Shown: positions 16,701 to 24,599, numbered from the stretch's first letter. The stretch is 64,000 nucleotides of DNA from Butyricicoccus_A sp963601915 (GCA_963601915.1 CAVCGL010000001.1:1-64000), one strand, 5' to 3'. Numbers and translations are program-made. Notes: generated from the sequence alone by a model not told the origin.

Positions 16701-16975
16701 TGGTAGCAACCAATTCGGTACGCAATGTCGATGAGCCGTCCCCGAACATGATTGACCTGATTGAGTCCGGCGAAATTGATTACGTCATCGCAACCTCTGT
16801 CAAGGGCCGTCATCCGGAGCTTGGCTCGGTTAAGATCCGCCGCTCGACGGTAGAACATGCCATCCCGTGCCTGACTGCTATTGATACGGCATCGGCACTG
16901 CTGCGCTGCCTGGAGGGCGATACCCGCATCCAGTCCTGCGAGCTGGTTGACATCAACACCGTGCATCTGAAGTAA
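13781..16975 (+). CDS. carB: Carbamoyl-phosphate synthase, large subunit
   Basis: A full-length 1064-residue CarB with two homologous ATP-grasp halves. The first is roughly 1-550 (GSGPIVIGQAAEFDYAG), the second 550-935 (GSGPIRIGQGIEFDYC). The C-terminal MGS-like allosteric domain runs from about 940 (KGKVLISVRDADKQEI). It makes carbamoyl phosphate from bicarbonate, ATP and CarA-derived ammonia. A GGAGG site lies just inside the end of carA. A second run of arginine genes is not seen nearby. It ends the operon, and a strong terminator follows at 16995-17026. Confidence 0.97.
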   Translation: MPLRKDIHKVMVLGSGPIVIGQAAEFDYAGTQACRALREEGLEVVLVNSNPATIMTDKAMADKVYIEPMTIPCVEEIIKKERPDSILPTLGGQTGLNIAMDLVASGFLDEYGVKLLGANPTTIDKAEDRQMFKDTMEKIHEPIIASKVVHTVEDAVAFTEEIGLPVIIRPAYTLGGTGGGIAYTWDELREIAASGIMYSRVDEILVEKCIAGWKEVEYEVMRDGKGNVITVCNMENIDPVGVHTGDSVVVAPSQTLCDHEYQMLRTSALKIITELGIEGGCNVQFALHPDSFEYAVIEVNPRVSRSSALASKATGYPIAKIAAKIAVGYGLDELTNAVTGKTAACFEPTLDYCVVKFPRWPFDKFVYADKTLGTQMKATGEVMAISNSFEGGMMKAVRSIEMKVDSLYMPLIGKLSDEEVIEKVKTCDFERIFSICEAFRRGIMTIDEVHEITKIDEWFLNGFMRIIDMEHALENAEELTPELYLAAKKFGFTDKVIERLHGKPVGELSRLPVYKTVDTCAAEFEAETPYYYSTYDEETEVKPATGKKKIMVLGSGPIRIGQGIEFDYCSVHSVWALQELGCETIIVNNNPETVSTDFDTADRLYFEPLTPEDITGIVNAEKPDAAIVQFGGQTAINLAEHVESLGVPILGTPAWSIDAAEDREKFDVILNKTGIPRAKGDTVFTEEEAVEVADRLGYPVLVRPSYVLGGQGMEIAYKEADIREYMRVITRTKIENPVLVDKYLMGREIEVDAICDGEDILIPGIMEHMERAGIHSGDSISVYPSITIEEKHKETIIDYTKKLAKELAVIGLVNIQFVLYNDEVYVIEVNPRSSRTIPYISKITGVPMVDLATRCMFGEKLKDMGWGTGLYPEGGHYAVKVPVFSFQKLRDLDTQLGPEMKSTGEVLGVSTSFREALLKGMMGAGYQMKKKGKVLISVRDADKQEIINIAERFAELGFDLYATSGTANVLNRHMVATNSVRNVDEPSPNMIDLIESGEIDYVIATSVKGRHPELGSVKIRRSTVEHAIPCLTAIDTASALLRCLEGDTRIQSCELVDINTVHLK

Positions 16976-16994
16976 GTAAGATATTATTCACATA

Positions 16995-17026
16995 AAAAAG
17001 AGATCACCGCGAGGTGGTCTCTTTTT
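16995..17026 (+). terminator. Terminator of the pyr operon (copy 1)
   Basis: AAAAAGAGATCACC, loop GCGA, GGTGGTCTCTTTTT: a 14-pair stem with a GNRA-type tetraloop and flanking A/T runs. An almost identical hairpin occurs 279 bases further on, at 17274-17305. Confidence 0.9.
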
Positions 17027-17035
17027 GTCATGAAT

Positions 17036-17263
17036 TGGGAACAGGTGTCAGAATGAGTTGCAAAAGGATATACTGTATGGTATATTGTACATATAAATGG
17101 GATGATAAAAGGGATTATCACAAAAGGAAAAGAAAAAGCTAAAAAAGAACGAGGAATTTTGGAAAAGTGCTAGAAAGAATACAGAAATGGTCATTGAAAA
17201 TATGCTAACAGCTTCTGGAAATTTAGACGGTTACAAAATTCAGTTTGAATGGGAACAGGCGTC
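17036..17263. repeat. Short direct repeat TGGGAACAGGYGTC
   Basis: TGGGAACAGGTGTC at 17036-17049 and TGGGAACAGGCGTC at 17250-17263. Each copy adjoins one of the twin terminators. Both read WEQ(V/A)S before a stop in the same relative frame, suggesting duplication of a gene end with its terminator. Confidence 0.55.
17058..17086 (+). promoter_or_regulatory. Promoter of an unassigned short transcript, with candidate TetR-type operator
   Basis: TTGCAA, 17 bases, TATATT. The spacer ends in ATACTGTATGGTAT (17070-17083), which differs by one base from the palindrome in the tetR-like promoter and sits in the same register relative to the -10 element. It predicts a transcript of roughly 210 bases ending at the second terminator. 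Confidence 0.5.
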
Positions 17264-17267
17264 TTGA
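17103..17267 (+). other. Unassigned short transcript region, possible small peptides
   Basis: Between a good promoter and a terminator there is no recognised gene. One frame runs ATG (17103) to TAG (17172-17174) and would encode a 23-residue Lys-rich peptide. A second frame, open from 17109 to TGA at 17265-17267, has its only ATG at 17187 and would give 26 residues ending WEQAS. Joining the two frames at the A-run near 17141 would give one Lys-rich protein of about 50 residues, so this could be a frameshifted small gene, a small RNA or decayed sequence. None of these can be chosen from sequence alone. Confidence 0.3.
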
Positions 17268-17273
17268 GCAAAT

Positions 17274-17305
17274 AAAAAGAGATCACCGCGAGGTGATCTC
17301 TTTTT
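17274..17305. terminator. Terminator copy 2, shared with uppP
   Basis: AAAAAGAGATCACC, loop GCGA, GGTGATCTCTTTTT: a perfect 14-pair stem. It ends the short plus-strand transcript and, read in reverse, terminates uppP 15 bases after its stop codon. Confidence 0.85.
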
Positions 17306-17320
17306 GCATCTATGCATTTT

Positions 17321-18139
17321 TTACTTGGCAATCAGACCAAAGTACAGCAGAACCAGCACGCCGAGGACGATACGGTAGTAGCCGAATACCTTGAAATCAT
17401 GCTTGCGAATGTAGTTCATCAGGAAGCGGATGACGAAAACAGACACGATAAACGCGGTGATGGTACCAATCAGCATGACGGCGATCTGTGTGCCGGTGTA
17501 GTTGAGACCATACTTTATCATCTTGAGTCCGCTGGCACCCAGCATGACCGGAATCGCAAGGAAGAAGGAAAATTCCGCGGCAACCGAACGGTCACAGCCG
17601 AGGAATACCGCGCCGAGAATCGTCGAACCCGAACGGGATGTGCCAGGAATCAGCGAGAGCATCTGGAACACGCCGACACAAAAGGCTTTCTTGAATGACA
17701 GGGTTTCCAGAGAGGTAGTTGTTGGCGTTGGGTGGGAGTTTTCCAGAACAATGAACAAAATACCGTAGACGATCAGGGCAATGGCGATAACAATCGGGCC
17801 GTACAGCAGGTCGTGAATCAGATCGTCAAACAGAACACCGGCAACACCGGCAGGAATGCACGCGATGATGACCTTTTCCCACAGAGACCATGTCTGCCGC
17901 TTTTGCTTTTCATTCTTGTTTTTTGAGAATGGGTTTAATTTATCAAAGTACAAAACCAGCACAGCGAGGATGGAACCAAATTGAATGACGACAAAGAACA
18001 TATCCGTGAAGTCTTTGGGGAAATTCAGCTGTAAAAATTCATCGACCAGCAGCATATGGCCGGTAGAAGATACCGGCAGCCATTCTGTGATGCCCTGCAC
18101 GATACCTAAAATGAATGATTTGATGAGTTCAAATATCAT
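17321..18139 (-). CDS. uppP: Undecaprenyl-diphosphatase
   Basis: A 272-residue integral membrane phosphatase (BacA family) that dephosphorylates undecaprenyl diphosphate to recycle the carrier lipid for peptidoglycan synthesis. It can confer bacitracin tolerance. The two family motifs are present: EWLPVSSTGH near residue 20 and LIPGTSRSGSTI near residue 165, and the protein has about eight hydrophobic segments. AAGGAG lies upstream of the ATG. It is a monocistronic minus-strand gene with its own promoter and terminator, convergent with the pyr operon. uppS, which makes the same lipid, is at 26215. Confidence 0.95.
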   Translation of the reverse strand: MIFELIKSFILGIVQGITEWLPVSSTGHMLLVDEFLQLNFPKDFTDMFFVVIQFGSILAVLVLYFDKLNPFSKNKNEKQKRQTWSLWEKVIIACIPAGVAGVLFDDLIHDLLYGPIVIAIALIVYGILFIVLENSHPTPTTTSLETLSFKKAFCVGVFQMLSLIPGTSRSGSTILGAVFLGCDRSVAAEFSFFLAIPVMLGASGLKMIKYGLNYTGTQIAVMLIGTITAFIVSVFVIRFLMNYIRKHDFKVFGYYRIVLGVLVLLYFGLIAK

Positions 18140-18174
18140 AGTATCTCCTTTTTCCGCATGAAATATTCGTTAGC

Positions 18175-18203
18175 AGTATACCGCATTCCCGAAGAAAAGT
18201 AAA
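18175..18203 (-). promoter_or_regulatory. Promoter of uppP
   Basis: On the minus strand: TTTACT, 17 bases, TATACT, ending 36 bases before the uppP start. Confidence 0.65.
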
Positions 18204-18303
18204 GAGAAATGCTTCTCTTTGCGGTTTTCTGGTACTAGTATAGCATATTTGACCTAACGGAGGATAAAACAAAACATAAATAATTTCTAAAGTTTGTATG
18301 TGC

Positions 18304-18332
18304 TTGCGCAGAGAGCAAAAATATGGCATACT
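18304..18332 (+). promoter_or_regulatory. Candidate promoter of recQ
   Basis: TTGCGC, 17 bases, CATACT. It is a moderate match and the only one with correct spacing close to recQ. Confidence 0.4.
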
Positions 18333-18367
18333 AAACGTGATTGATGGAGAAAGAAGGAAGAATCGGC

Positions 18368-20158
18368 ATGGATTTGAAGCATCGTCTGCTGTGGGAGACA
18401 TTTGGATATACGGAATTTCGTCCGGGACAGCTCAAACTCATTGATGCGATGCTCGCAGGACGAGATGTCCTCGGCGTGATGCCGACCGGTGCGGGAAAAT
18501 CCATTTGCTATCAGATGGCAGGGATGCTGCTGCGCGGCGTGACGCTGGTCATTTCTCCGCTGATTTCCCTGATGCAGGATCAGGTGGCGTCTTTGCAGCG
18601 GGCAGGGATTTCCGCCTGTTTTATCAACAGCTCGCAGTCTCCGGAGGAACGCAGCCATGCCCTTGCGGCGGCGTCTGCGGGACGATGTAAGCTCATTTAT
18701 ATCGCACCGGAGCGATTGGAAATCCTGCAATTCCATGATATGCTGCAGCGACTAAAGATTTCTATGGTCGCAGTGGATGAAGCGCACTGTATTTCCCAGT
18801 GGGGACATGATTTTCGTCCGAGCTATCGAAAAATTCCGCAGTTTTTGGACAGTTTACCGGAGCGGCCGGTGATTTCTGCGTTTACTGCGACGGCAACGGC
18901 GCAGGTGCGCGAAGATATTATCCAGTCGCTGCATTTACAGCAGCCGGAACGATTGGTCACGAGCTTTGACCGCCCGAATTTGTATTATGAGGTGCGCAGA
19001 CCGCACGACAGAGAGATCCAGCTGCTCCGCTTTGTGCAGGAGCATCAGAACGAATGCGGCATTATTTACTGCCTGACACGCAAAAAGACCGAAGAATTGG
19101 CGCAATATTTGTGTGATAATCAGTTGCCTGCGGCGGCATATCATGCAGGACTGGACACGGCGACGCGCCGTTCCGTACAGCAGAAATTTTTGTGTGGAGA
19201 ACTTCCGGTCATCACGGCGACCAATGCGTTTGGCATGGGTATCAATAAGGTGGATGTCCGATTTGTCGTGCATTTCGGTATGCCGCGCAATTTGGAGAGC
19301 TATTATCAGGAGGCGGGCAGAGCAGGACGCGACGGCAAGCCTGCACACTGTCTGATGCTGTTTGACGAAGCGGATATTGGACTGCATGAGTATTTGATTC
19401 GGCAGGACCCGGAGAATCCGGCACTGACCGATGAAAAGGTCGAGTGGCTGAAAAAGCAGAATCTGCGGAGACTGGATCAAATGAAACGGTATGTGTTTAC
19501 CGATCAGTGTTTGCGGCAGCACATCTTGGCGTATTTTGGGCAGGAAGCCCCGGACTTTTGCGGCCTGTGCAGCAATTGCGAGAGCACAAGCGTAGAAAAA
19601 GACATCACGATAGACGCACAGAAAATCCTATCCTGTGTGTATCGCGTCAAAGAACAATGCGATGCCGAGCAGCTGTGCTGTATTTTGCGCGGTGAATCGA
19701 ATACGGGATATGACAGCGTGTCAACGTTTGGAATTATGAAGACCAGCAGCCGCGAGGAAATTTTGACGGAAATTCATCGGCTCGTCAGCATTGGATGCTT
19801 GGTGCGGCAGGAAAATCCCTCTCGCCTCAGTTTGACTGCGGCGGCAAAACCGATTTTGTTTGAGAAAAAGTTCGTGACCATTCGGGTGCGGGCGGATATA
19901 TCGGCACAGGAGCAGCGGATCGTGCGCGAAAGCCGCACATCCAATGACCCAAAGCTGTCGCGGGCACTGCGGGAGTTTCGCAAAGAGGTGGCAGTTTTGC
20001 AGGGAAAACCGGCATCCGCTGTCTTTTCAGACAAGATTTTGGAACGACTGGTGCAGCAGCGTCCGGAGACCATGGAGCAGATGGAACCAATCGTAGGGTG
20101 CGCGCACTTGCGCCAACGCGACAAGGACAGACTGCTGCAAATGTTACGAGATCATTAA
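18368..20158 (+). CDS. recQ: ATP-dependent DNA helicase RecQ
   Basis: A 596-residue 3'-5' helicase of the RecQ family, acting in recombination repair. Walker A is PTGAGKS (Lys44) and the DEAH box lies at Asp137 in VDEAHCISQWGHDF, which includes the RecQ aromatic loop. A zinc site is suggested by cysteines in CGLCSNCES near residue 400. A winged-helix RQC region follows, then a C-terminal HRDC-like domain (LSRALREFRKEVA onward). Upstream TTG and ATG codons would extend it by up to nine residues, but AAGGAAG fits the start at 18368 better. The gene is transcribed alone. Confidence 0.94.
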   Translation: MDLKHRLLWETFGYTEFRPGQLKLIDAMLAGRDVLGVMPTGAGKSICYQMAGMLLRGVTLVISPLISLMQDQVASLQRAGISACFINSSQSPEERSHALAAASAGRCKLIYIAPERLEILQFHDMLQRLKISMVAVDEAHCISQWGHDFRPSYRKIPQFLDSLPERPVISAFTATATAQVREDIIQSLHLQQPERLVTSFDRPNLYYEVRRPHDREIQLLRFVQEHQNECGIIYCLTRKKTEELAQYLCDNQLPAAAYHAGLDTATRRSVQQKFLCGELPVITATNAFGMGINKVDVRFVVHFGMPRNLESYYQEAGRAGRDGKPAHCLMLFDEADIGLHEYLIRQDPENPALTDEKVEWLKKQNLRRLDQMKRYVFTDQCLRQHILAYFGQEAPDFCGLCSNCESTSVEKDITIDAQKILSCVYRVKEQCDAEQLCCILRGESNTGYDSVSTFGIMKTSSREEILTEIHRLVSIGCLVRQENPSRLSLTAAAKPILFEKKFVTIRVRADISAQEQRIVRESRTSNDPKLSRALREFRKEVAVLQGKPASAVFSDKILERLVQQRPETMEQMEPIVGCAHLRQRDKDRLLQMLRDH

Positions 20159-20234
20159 AAATGCGAAAAAAGAGATGCAAAATAAAATCGCTTGTGGTAT
20201 ACTATGTATAAATCATCTGTACGAGGTGAAGGAT

Positions 20235-20363
20235 ATGAAAAAAGGATTATGGATTGCCGTTCTCTCGATGGGCGGTGTTATCGCAGCGATTGGCTCGGCA
20301 CTGATTGCGCTGGGTGTTGTCGGTGTCAAACAGGCAGACGATCTGGATGACGTAAAATTTTAA
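20235..20363 (+). CDS. Small single-span membrane protein
   Basis: A 42-residue protein: KK at the N-terminus, a hydrophobic helix over residues 5-30 rich in Gly, Ala and Val, then an acidic tail (KQADDLDDVKF). GAGGTGAAGG precedes the ATG, and a terminator follows 23 bases after the stop, so it looks like a real single-gene unit. Function is unknown. Its size and form resemble small regulatory membrane peptides, but no partner is apparent. Confidence 0.55.
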   Translation: MKKGLWIAVLSMGGVIAAIGSALIALGVVGVKQADDLDDVKF

Positions 20364-20386
20364 TGGAATAATAACAAGAGGCAATG

Positions 20387-20417
20387 GAGCAGACGAAAGC
20401 GTCTGCTCTGTTTTTTT
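20387..20417 (+). terminator. Terminator of the 42-residue membrane protein gene
   Basis: GAGCAGACG pairs with CGTCTGCTC around a four-base loop, followed by GT7. It lies between the small gene and the amidotransferase-like gene. Confidence 0.85.
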
Positions 20418-20437
20418 ATGCAAGAAAGGGGAGCACA

Positions 20438-21187
20438 ATGACTCAGATGATGATTGGCGTGACGCCGTTATACGACGTACAACGCGACAGTATTTGGATG
20501 ATTCCGGGGTATTTGGATGGCATTACGCAGGCGGGCGGTATTCCGGTAATTTTTCCGCTGGACTGTGGCCCGAAACAGCTGCACCAGCTGTTTGACATGG
20601 TAGACGGCGTTTTGTTCACTGGCGGGCAGGATGTTGATCCGGCGCTGTACGCAGAGAGCCGCAGAGACTACTGCGGGGAAATTTGCCAAAAGCGCGATAT
20701 TATGGAACAGGAGCTGCTGCAGCTGTGCCGCATTCATCAAAAGCCGGCCTATGGCATTTGCCGCGGTATCCAGCTGTTTAATGTGGCGCTGGGCGGCACG
20801 CTGTATCAAGATTTGGAGCGGGAGATGTCCTGTGAAATCAAGCATTGCATGGCGCCGCCGTATAACAGAGCGGTACACTGCGTACAGATTGACGGCGATA
20901 GCCTGCTGTATCGCATTCTGGGCGAGCAAAATATCGCGGTCAACAGCTATCATCATCAGGGCGTGCGCGAGCTGGCACCGGCACTCACTGCCTGCGCATG
21001 GTCGGCGGATGGATTGGTAGAAGCCGTGGAAGATCGGCGCCAGCCGTTTTTCTTGGCGACACAATGGCATCCGGAGCTGTTTTGGAAGCGGGATGAAAAC
21101 AGCCGCAAGCTGTTTCGCGCTTTTGTCGATGCCTGCCGAGAAAACAGAAATCGCTTGGGATATATCGGAGGATGTGATATACTATAA
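20438..21187 (+). CDS. Class I glutamine amidotransferase-like hydrolase (peptidase C26, PuuD-like)
   Basis: A 249-residue cytosolic hydrolase of the gamma-glutamyl-gamma-aminobutyrate hydrolase family. Nucleophile Cys108 sits in YGICRGIQLFN, and the catalytic His-Glu pair in TQWHPEL. The GGQDVDPALY and NSYHHQGV segments are typical of the family. Members cleave gamma-glutamyl amides, for example in putrescine degradation or peptide recycling. No putrescine genes are nearby, so the substrate is open. AGGGGAG precedes the chosen ATG; a start at 20384 would run through the terminator stem and is unlikely. The next gene begins 30 bases later. Confidence 0.88.
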   Translation: MTQMMIGVTPLYDVQRDSIWMIPGYLDGITQAGGIPVIFPLDCGPKQLHQLFDMVDGVLFTGGQDVDPALYAESRRDYCGEICQKRDIMEQELLQLCRIHQKPAYGICRGIQLFNVALGGTLYQDLEREMSCEIKHCMAPPYNRAVHCVQIDGDSLLYRILGEQNIAVNSYHHQGVRELAPALTACAWSADGLVEAVEDRRQPFFLATQWHPELFWKRDENSRKLFRAFVDACRENRNRLGYIGGCDIL

Positions 21188-21217
21188 CCAGTAAGTATGC
21201 TGGGAGGAAGAGTAGAG

Positions 21218-22030
21218 ATGAAAGTCAAGCGTATCCGTCTGATTTATTTCAGCGCGACCAATACCACACAGACGGTTGTGCGGCGCATTGGTGCGGCTAT
21301 ATCAAAATTGTTGGATATTCCTGTGCAGGAAAACGATTTTACGCTGCCCAAAGCGCGAAAACAGGAGATTTTTTGTCAATCGGAGGAGCTGGCGATTGTC
21401 GGCGTGCCGGTATATGCCGGCCGTGTGCCGAATAAGCTGCTGCCGTATGTGCGCGATGCCATTCACGGCAGCGAGACACTGGCGGTTCCGGTTGTCTTGT
21501 ACGGCAATCGAGATTACGATGATGCCCTGATTGAGCTGCGCGATGTGCTGGAGTCCAACGGATTCCGCACGATGGCAGGTGCGGCGTTTGTCGGTGAGCA
21601 TTCGTTCTCCAAAATTCTGGCGGCGGGCAGACCGGACGCGGAGGACTTGCAGCTGTCGGATACCTTTGCCAATCAAATTGTCAAAAAATTGGAGCGCATG
21701 CAAAGTCTTCCCGAGCAGCCGGTATTTGTTAAGGGAAATACGCCATATAAGCCGTACTTTGCGCCGAAAAACGCGCGGGAATATCTCAAGGTCAAGCCGG
21801 TCGTGTCCGAAGTCTGTACAGGCTGTGGTCTGTGCGCCAAGCTGTGTCCGCTCGGCTCGATTGATGCCAATGACGTCAAACAATATGTCGGACCGTGCAT
21901 CAAATGCGGTGCCTGCATCAAGAAGTGTCCCAAACAGGCGCGCTTTTTTGACAATGAGATTTATCTGTATCATAAGCACGAGCTGGAGAAGAATTTCCAG
22001 CGTCGGGCACATGTCGATTTGTTTTTATAA
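21218..22030 (+). CDS. EFR1-type flavodoxin-like ferredoxin
   Basis: A 270-residue fusion of an N-terminal flavodoxin-like domain (IYFSATNTTQTVVRRIG, FMN-loop type) and a C-terminal dicluster ferredoxin domain. The latter has CTGCGLCAKLCPLGSI and CIKCGACIKKCP, eight cysteines for two [4Fe-4S] clusters. EFR1-family proteins are common in anaerobic Firmicutes and are thought to move electrons, but their partners are poorly defined. The ATG at 21218 is preceded by GGGAGGAAGAG. It may be co-transcribed with the amidotransferase-like gene 30 bases upstream. Confidence 0.86.
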   Translation: MKVKRIRLIYFSATNTTQTVVRRIGAAISKLLDIPVQENDFTLPKARKQEIFCQSEELAIVGVPVYAGRVPNKLLPYVRDAIHGSETLAVPVVLYGNRDYDDALIELRDVLESNGFRTMAGAAFVGEHSFSKILAAGRPDAEDLQLSDTFANQIVKKLERMQSLPEQPVFVKGNTPYKPYFAPKNAREYLKVKPVVSEVCTGCGLCAKLCPLGSIDANDVKQYVGPCIKCGACIKKCPKQARFFDNEIYLYHKHELEKNFQRRAHVDLFL

Positions 22031-22087
22031 AAAGGATGCAAACTCTCGCAGAGCGGTGCTGTGGGAGTTTGCGCTGTTTTTGCCGGA

Positions 22088-22105
22088 TTTTACATACATT
22101 TTACC
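22088..22105 (+). promoter_or_regulatory. Candidate PhoP box
   Basis: TTTTACA (22088-22094) and TTTTACC (22099-22105) are direct repeats with an 11-base period, the spacing of PhoP/PhoB boxes. They lie about 33 bases upstream of a TATAAT at 22138-22143 ahead of a PhoP-like response regulator gene, consistent with autoregulation. Confidence 0.45.
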
Positions 22106-22181
22106 TGATGATATGGCGGGATCTGTTAGACTTCTGCTATAATATGGCTAGATAGCGACGATAAAAATAGGAGGGACTGGT

Positions 22182-22892
22182 ATGGATAAACTGTCCATTT
22201 ATGTAGTAGAAGATGATGAGAGCATCCGAACGATGGTCGTTTATGCGCTCAATGGAAGCGGATATGACGCACAGGGATTTCCGGGCGGACGTTCTTTTTA
22301 TGCAGCAGTAAATAAGCAGCGGCCGGATTTGGTGCTGCTGGATATTATGCTGCCGGGAGAGGATGGTCTGTCCATCCTCAAGCACCTGCGCGCCGCGCCG
22401 GAGACCAGCCAGCTTCCGGTTATTATGCTGACGGCAAAGACCACAGAGATGGATAAGGTGCGCGGTTTGGATCTCGGCGCAGATGATTATATTTCTAAGC
22501 CGTTTGGCATTTTGGAACTGCTGTCGCGCATTCGCGCTGTCGCACGGCGAACCGTGGAGAGCGGCAAGAGTGCGGCGGTAAACGGGGCGCACAGCTATGA
22601 TTACGGCAATATCCATGTAGACGAAGACGGCCACGTCGTCACCGTGGATGGCGAGGAAGTGCTGCTGACGCGCAAGGAGTTCCGGCTGCTGTGTGATTTG
22701 CTGCGCAATCAGGGACGCGTGCTGACGCGCGATCAGATCATGGAACAGGTATGGGGCTTTGATTACGGCGGTGCGACGCGAACGGTGGATATTCACATCA
22801 ATACGCTGCGCAAAAAGATTCACGATGACGGCACGATGATTCAGACCGTGCGCGGCATCGGCTATAAAATCGACAAAGAGGCGAAGGAATGA
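22182..22892 (+). CDS. Response regulator, OmpR/PhoB family
   Basis: A 236-residue two-domain regulator. The receiver covers residues 1-120, with the phospho-acceptor Asp54 in LVLLDIMLPGEDG and the conserved Lys in DYISKPFG. A winged-helix DNA-binding domain occupies about 130-230 (LTRKEFRLLCDLLRNQ, RTVDIHINTLRKKI). The partner histidine kinase gene overlaps its stop by four bases. The kinase architecture (PAS, no obvious long sensor) resembles PhoR, so phosphate starvation control is plausible but not proven. AGGAGG precedes the ATG. Confidence 0.93.
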   Translation: MDKLSIYVVEDDESIRTMVVYALNGSGYDAQGFPGGRSFYAAVNKQRPDLVLLDIMLPGEDGLSILKHLRAAPETSQLPVIMLTAKTTEMDKVRGLDLGADDYISKPFGILELLSRIRAVARRTVESGKSAAVNGAHSYDYGNIHVDEDGHVVTVDGEEVLLTRKEFRLLCDLLRNQGRVLTRDQIMEQVWGFDYGGATRTVDIHINTLRKKIHDDGTMIQTVRGIGYKIDKEAKE

Positions 22893-24589
22893 AAAAACGA
22901 ATTTATTGGGTGCTGTTGCTGCTCAGTGCGGTCGGCGTGCTGTGCGCCAGCGTGCTGACGCTGGCGGTGACGTCTCAGCACTCGATGCGGCAGGCTGAAC
23001 AGTATGTCAGTGCTTTGGCGGAATCCGTCAGCCAGAGCTATGATTATGTCGATGAAGCATCCTATGAGCAGATTTTACAGGGATTGCCGAAGGTTGCGCG
23101 TGTGACGTTTATTACCGCGGACGGCACGGTGCTGTATGATTCGGATGCAGAGGCATCCAAAATGGAGAACCATTTGGATCGCCCGGAGATTCAGCAGGCA
23201 ATCCAGACCGGCTCCGGAGAAGATATTCGAGATTCGTCCACCACAGATTCTTCGACCTATTATTATGCCCTGCGGCTGTCTGACGGCAATGTGCTGCGCC
23301 TGGCACAGCAGTATTCCAGCATCCGCAGTATGGTGCTGTCCTCTATTCCGGGCATCGGCGTTGTCATGATTATTTTGTTTGGCATGGCACTGCTGCTGTC
23401 TCGCTGGCTGGCGCAGTGGATGATGAAGCCGGTGGAACGTGCGGTTCACGCGCTGGATCAGGCGGGCGTGAATACGGAGTCCTATGCAGAATTAAAGCCG
23501 TTTTTCTCGCATATTCAGGCACAGGATCAGGAAATTCATACACAAAAGGAGATTTTGGAGCAGGAACGCGAAATTTTGGGCATCATCACCAACAATATGC
23601 GCGAGGGTCTGCTGCTCATCTCCAAGGATAAAAATGTTGTATCTGTGAATCCGAGTGCGATTCATATGCTGGCGGGCCGCGTGGCAGAACCGAGTGAGTT
23701 TATCGGCAAAAACTATCTCATTGTCAATCGCACCCAGGAACTGCACGACTGCGTGACGACAGCGCTTTCCGGCGGGAGTCTCAATGATGATTTCTCTATG
23801 CACGGGCGCGTGTATCATATTTATGCCAGCCCGATGCTGCGCTTGGGAGAAGTGGACGGTGCGGTCGTCATCGTACTGGATGAAACCCAGCAGCGCATGG
23901 CAGAGCGCAGCCGACAGGAATTTTCCGCCAATGTCTCGCATGAATTAAAAACGCCGCTGACCTCTATTTCCGGCTATGCGGAGATGATGGAAAACGGCAT
24001 GGTTGCCAGCATGGAGGACATTCGCAAATTCTCCGGCAGCATTCATAAGGAAGCCTTGCGGCTGATTGCTCTGATTGAGGACATTATCCGTCTTTCTCGG
24101 ATTGAGGAAGAGGCAAAGGAGCCGCAGAGCTTAGAACCGGTGGAGCTGGATGATTTGTGCGAAGCGGTGCTGGAATCGCTGGAGCCGGTCGCAAAAAAGG
24201 CAGAGGTCTCCCTGCATTTGGAGACCTGTCCGGCTGTCCTGCTCGGCGAAGACGGTATGCTCAGCGAGCTGGTTTATAATTTGTGTGAGAATGCCATAAA
24301 ATACAATCATCCGAACGGAAATGTATGGCTGCGTCTGTCGCAGGACGACAAGGAAATTGAGATCCGCGTCAAGGATGACGGCATCGGCATTCCGGAGGAG
24401 TCGCGCCTGCGCGTCTTTGAGCGTTTTTACCGCGTGGACAAGAGCCATTCCAAACAGATCGGCGGCACCGGTTTGGGACTGTCCATCGTCAAGCATGTCG
24501 TAGAGTATCATCACGGCAGAGTGGAGCTGGACAGCGCGCTCGGCGTTGGCACAGAGATCCGCGTGTTCCTGCCAAAGAAAGCGGAATGA
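22889..24589 (+). CDS. Sensor histidine kinase, PhoR-like
   Basis: A 566-residue membrane kinase. A first transmembrane helix lies at about residues 5-25, an extracytoplasmic region at 30-148 and a second helix at about 150-172. A linker with HAMP-like character and a PAS domain (about 232-330) follow. The dimerisation domain has the phospho-accepting His351 in SANVSHELKTPLTSISG. The ATPase domain has N-box NLCENAIKY, DDGIGIPEE and GGTGLGLSIVK. It is translationally coupled to the response regulator (ATGA overlap). The PAS plus HisKA order is that of PhoR. A hairpin terminator follows at 24600. Confidence 0.93.
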   Translation: MKKRIYWVLLLLSAVGVLCASVLTLAVTSQHSMRQAEQYVSALAESVSQSYDYVDEASYEQILQGLPKVARVTFITADGTVLYDSDAEASKMENHLDRPEIQQAIQTGSGEDIRDSSTTDSSTYYYALRLSDGNVLRLAQQYSSIRSMVLSSIPGIGVVMIILFGMALLLSRWLAQWMMKPVERAVHALDQAGVNTESYAELKPFFSHIQAQDQEIHTQKEILEQEREILGIITNNMREGLLLISKDKNVVSVNPSAIHMLAGRVAEPSEFIGKNYLIVNRTQELHDCVTTALSGGSLNDDFSMHGRVYHIYASPMLRLGEVDGAVVIVLDETQQRMAERSRQEFSANVSHELKTPLTSISGYAEMMENGMVASMEDIRKFSGSIHKEALRLIALIEDIIRLSRIEEEAKEPQSLEPVELDDLCEAVLESLEPVAKKAEVSLHLETCPAVLLGEDGMLSELVYNLCENAIKYNHPNGNVWLRLSQDDKEIEIRVKDDGIGIPEESRLRVFERFYRVDKSHSKQIGGTGLGLSIVKHVVEYHHGRVELDSALGVGTEIRVFLPKKAE

Positions 24590-24599
24590 TACGAAATTT

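Noticed and set aside
13775..16966. A 1063-codon open frame antisense to carB
   Set aside because: It mirrors the whole of carB, whose conserved motifs are certain. Codon bias with few TTA, CTA and TCA codons leaves the antisense frame open. The translated product is low-complexity in Cys, Arg, Gln and Asn and resembles no family.
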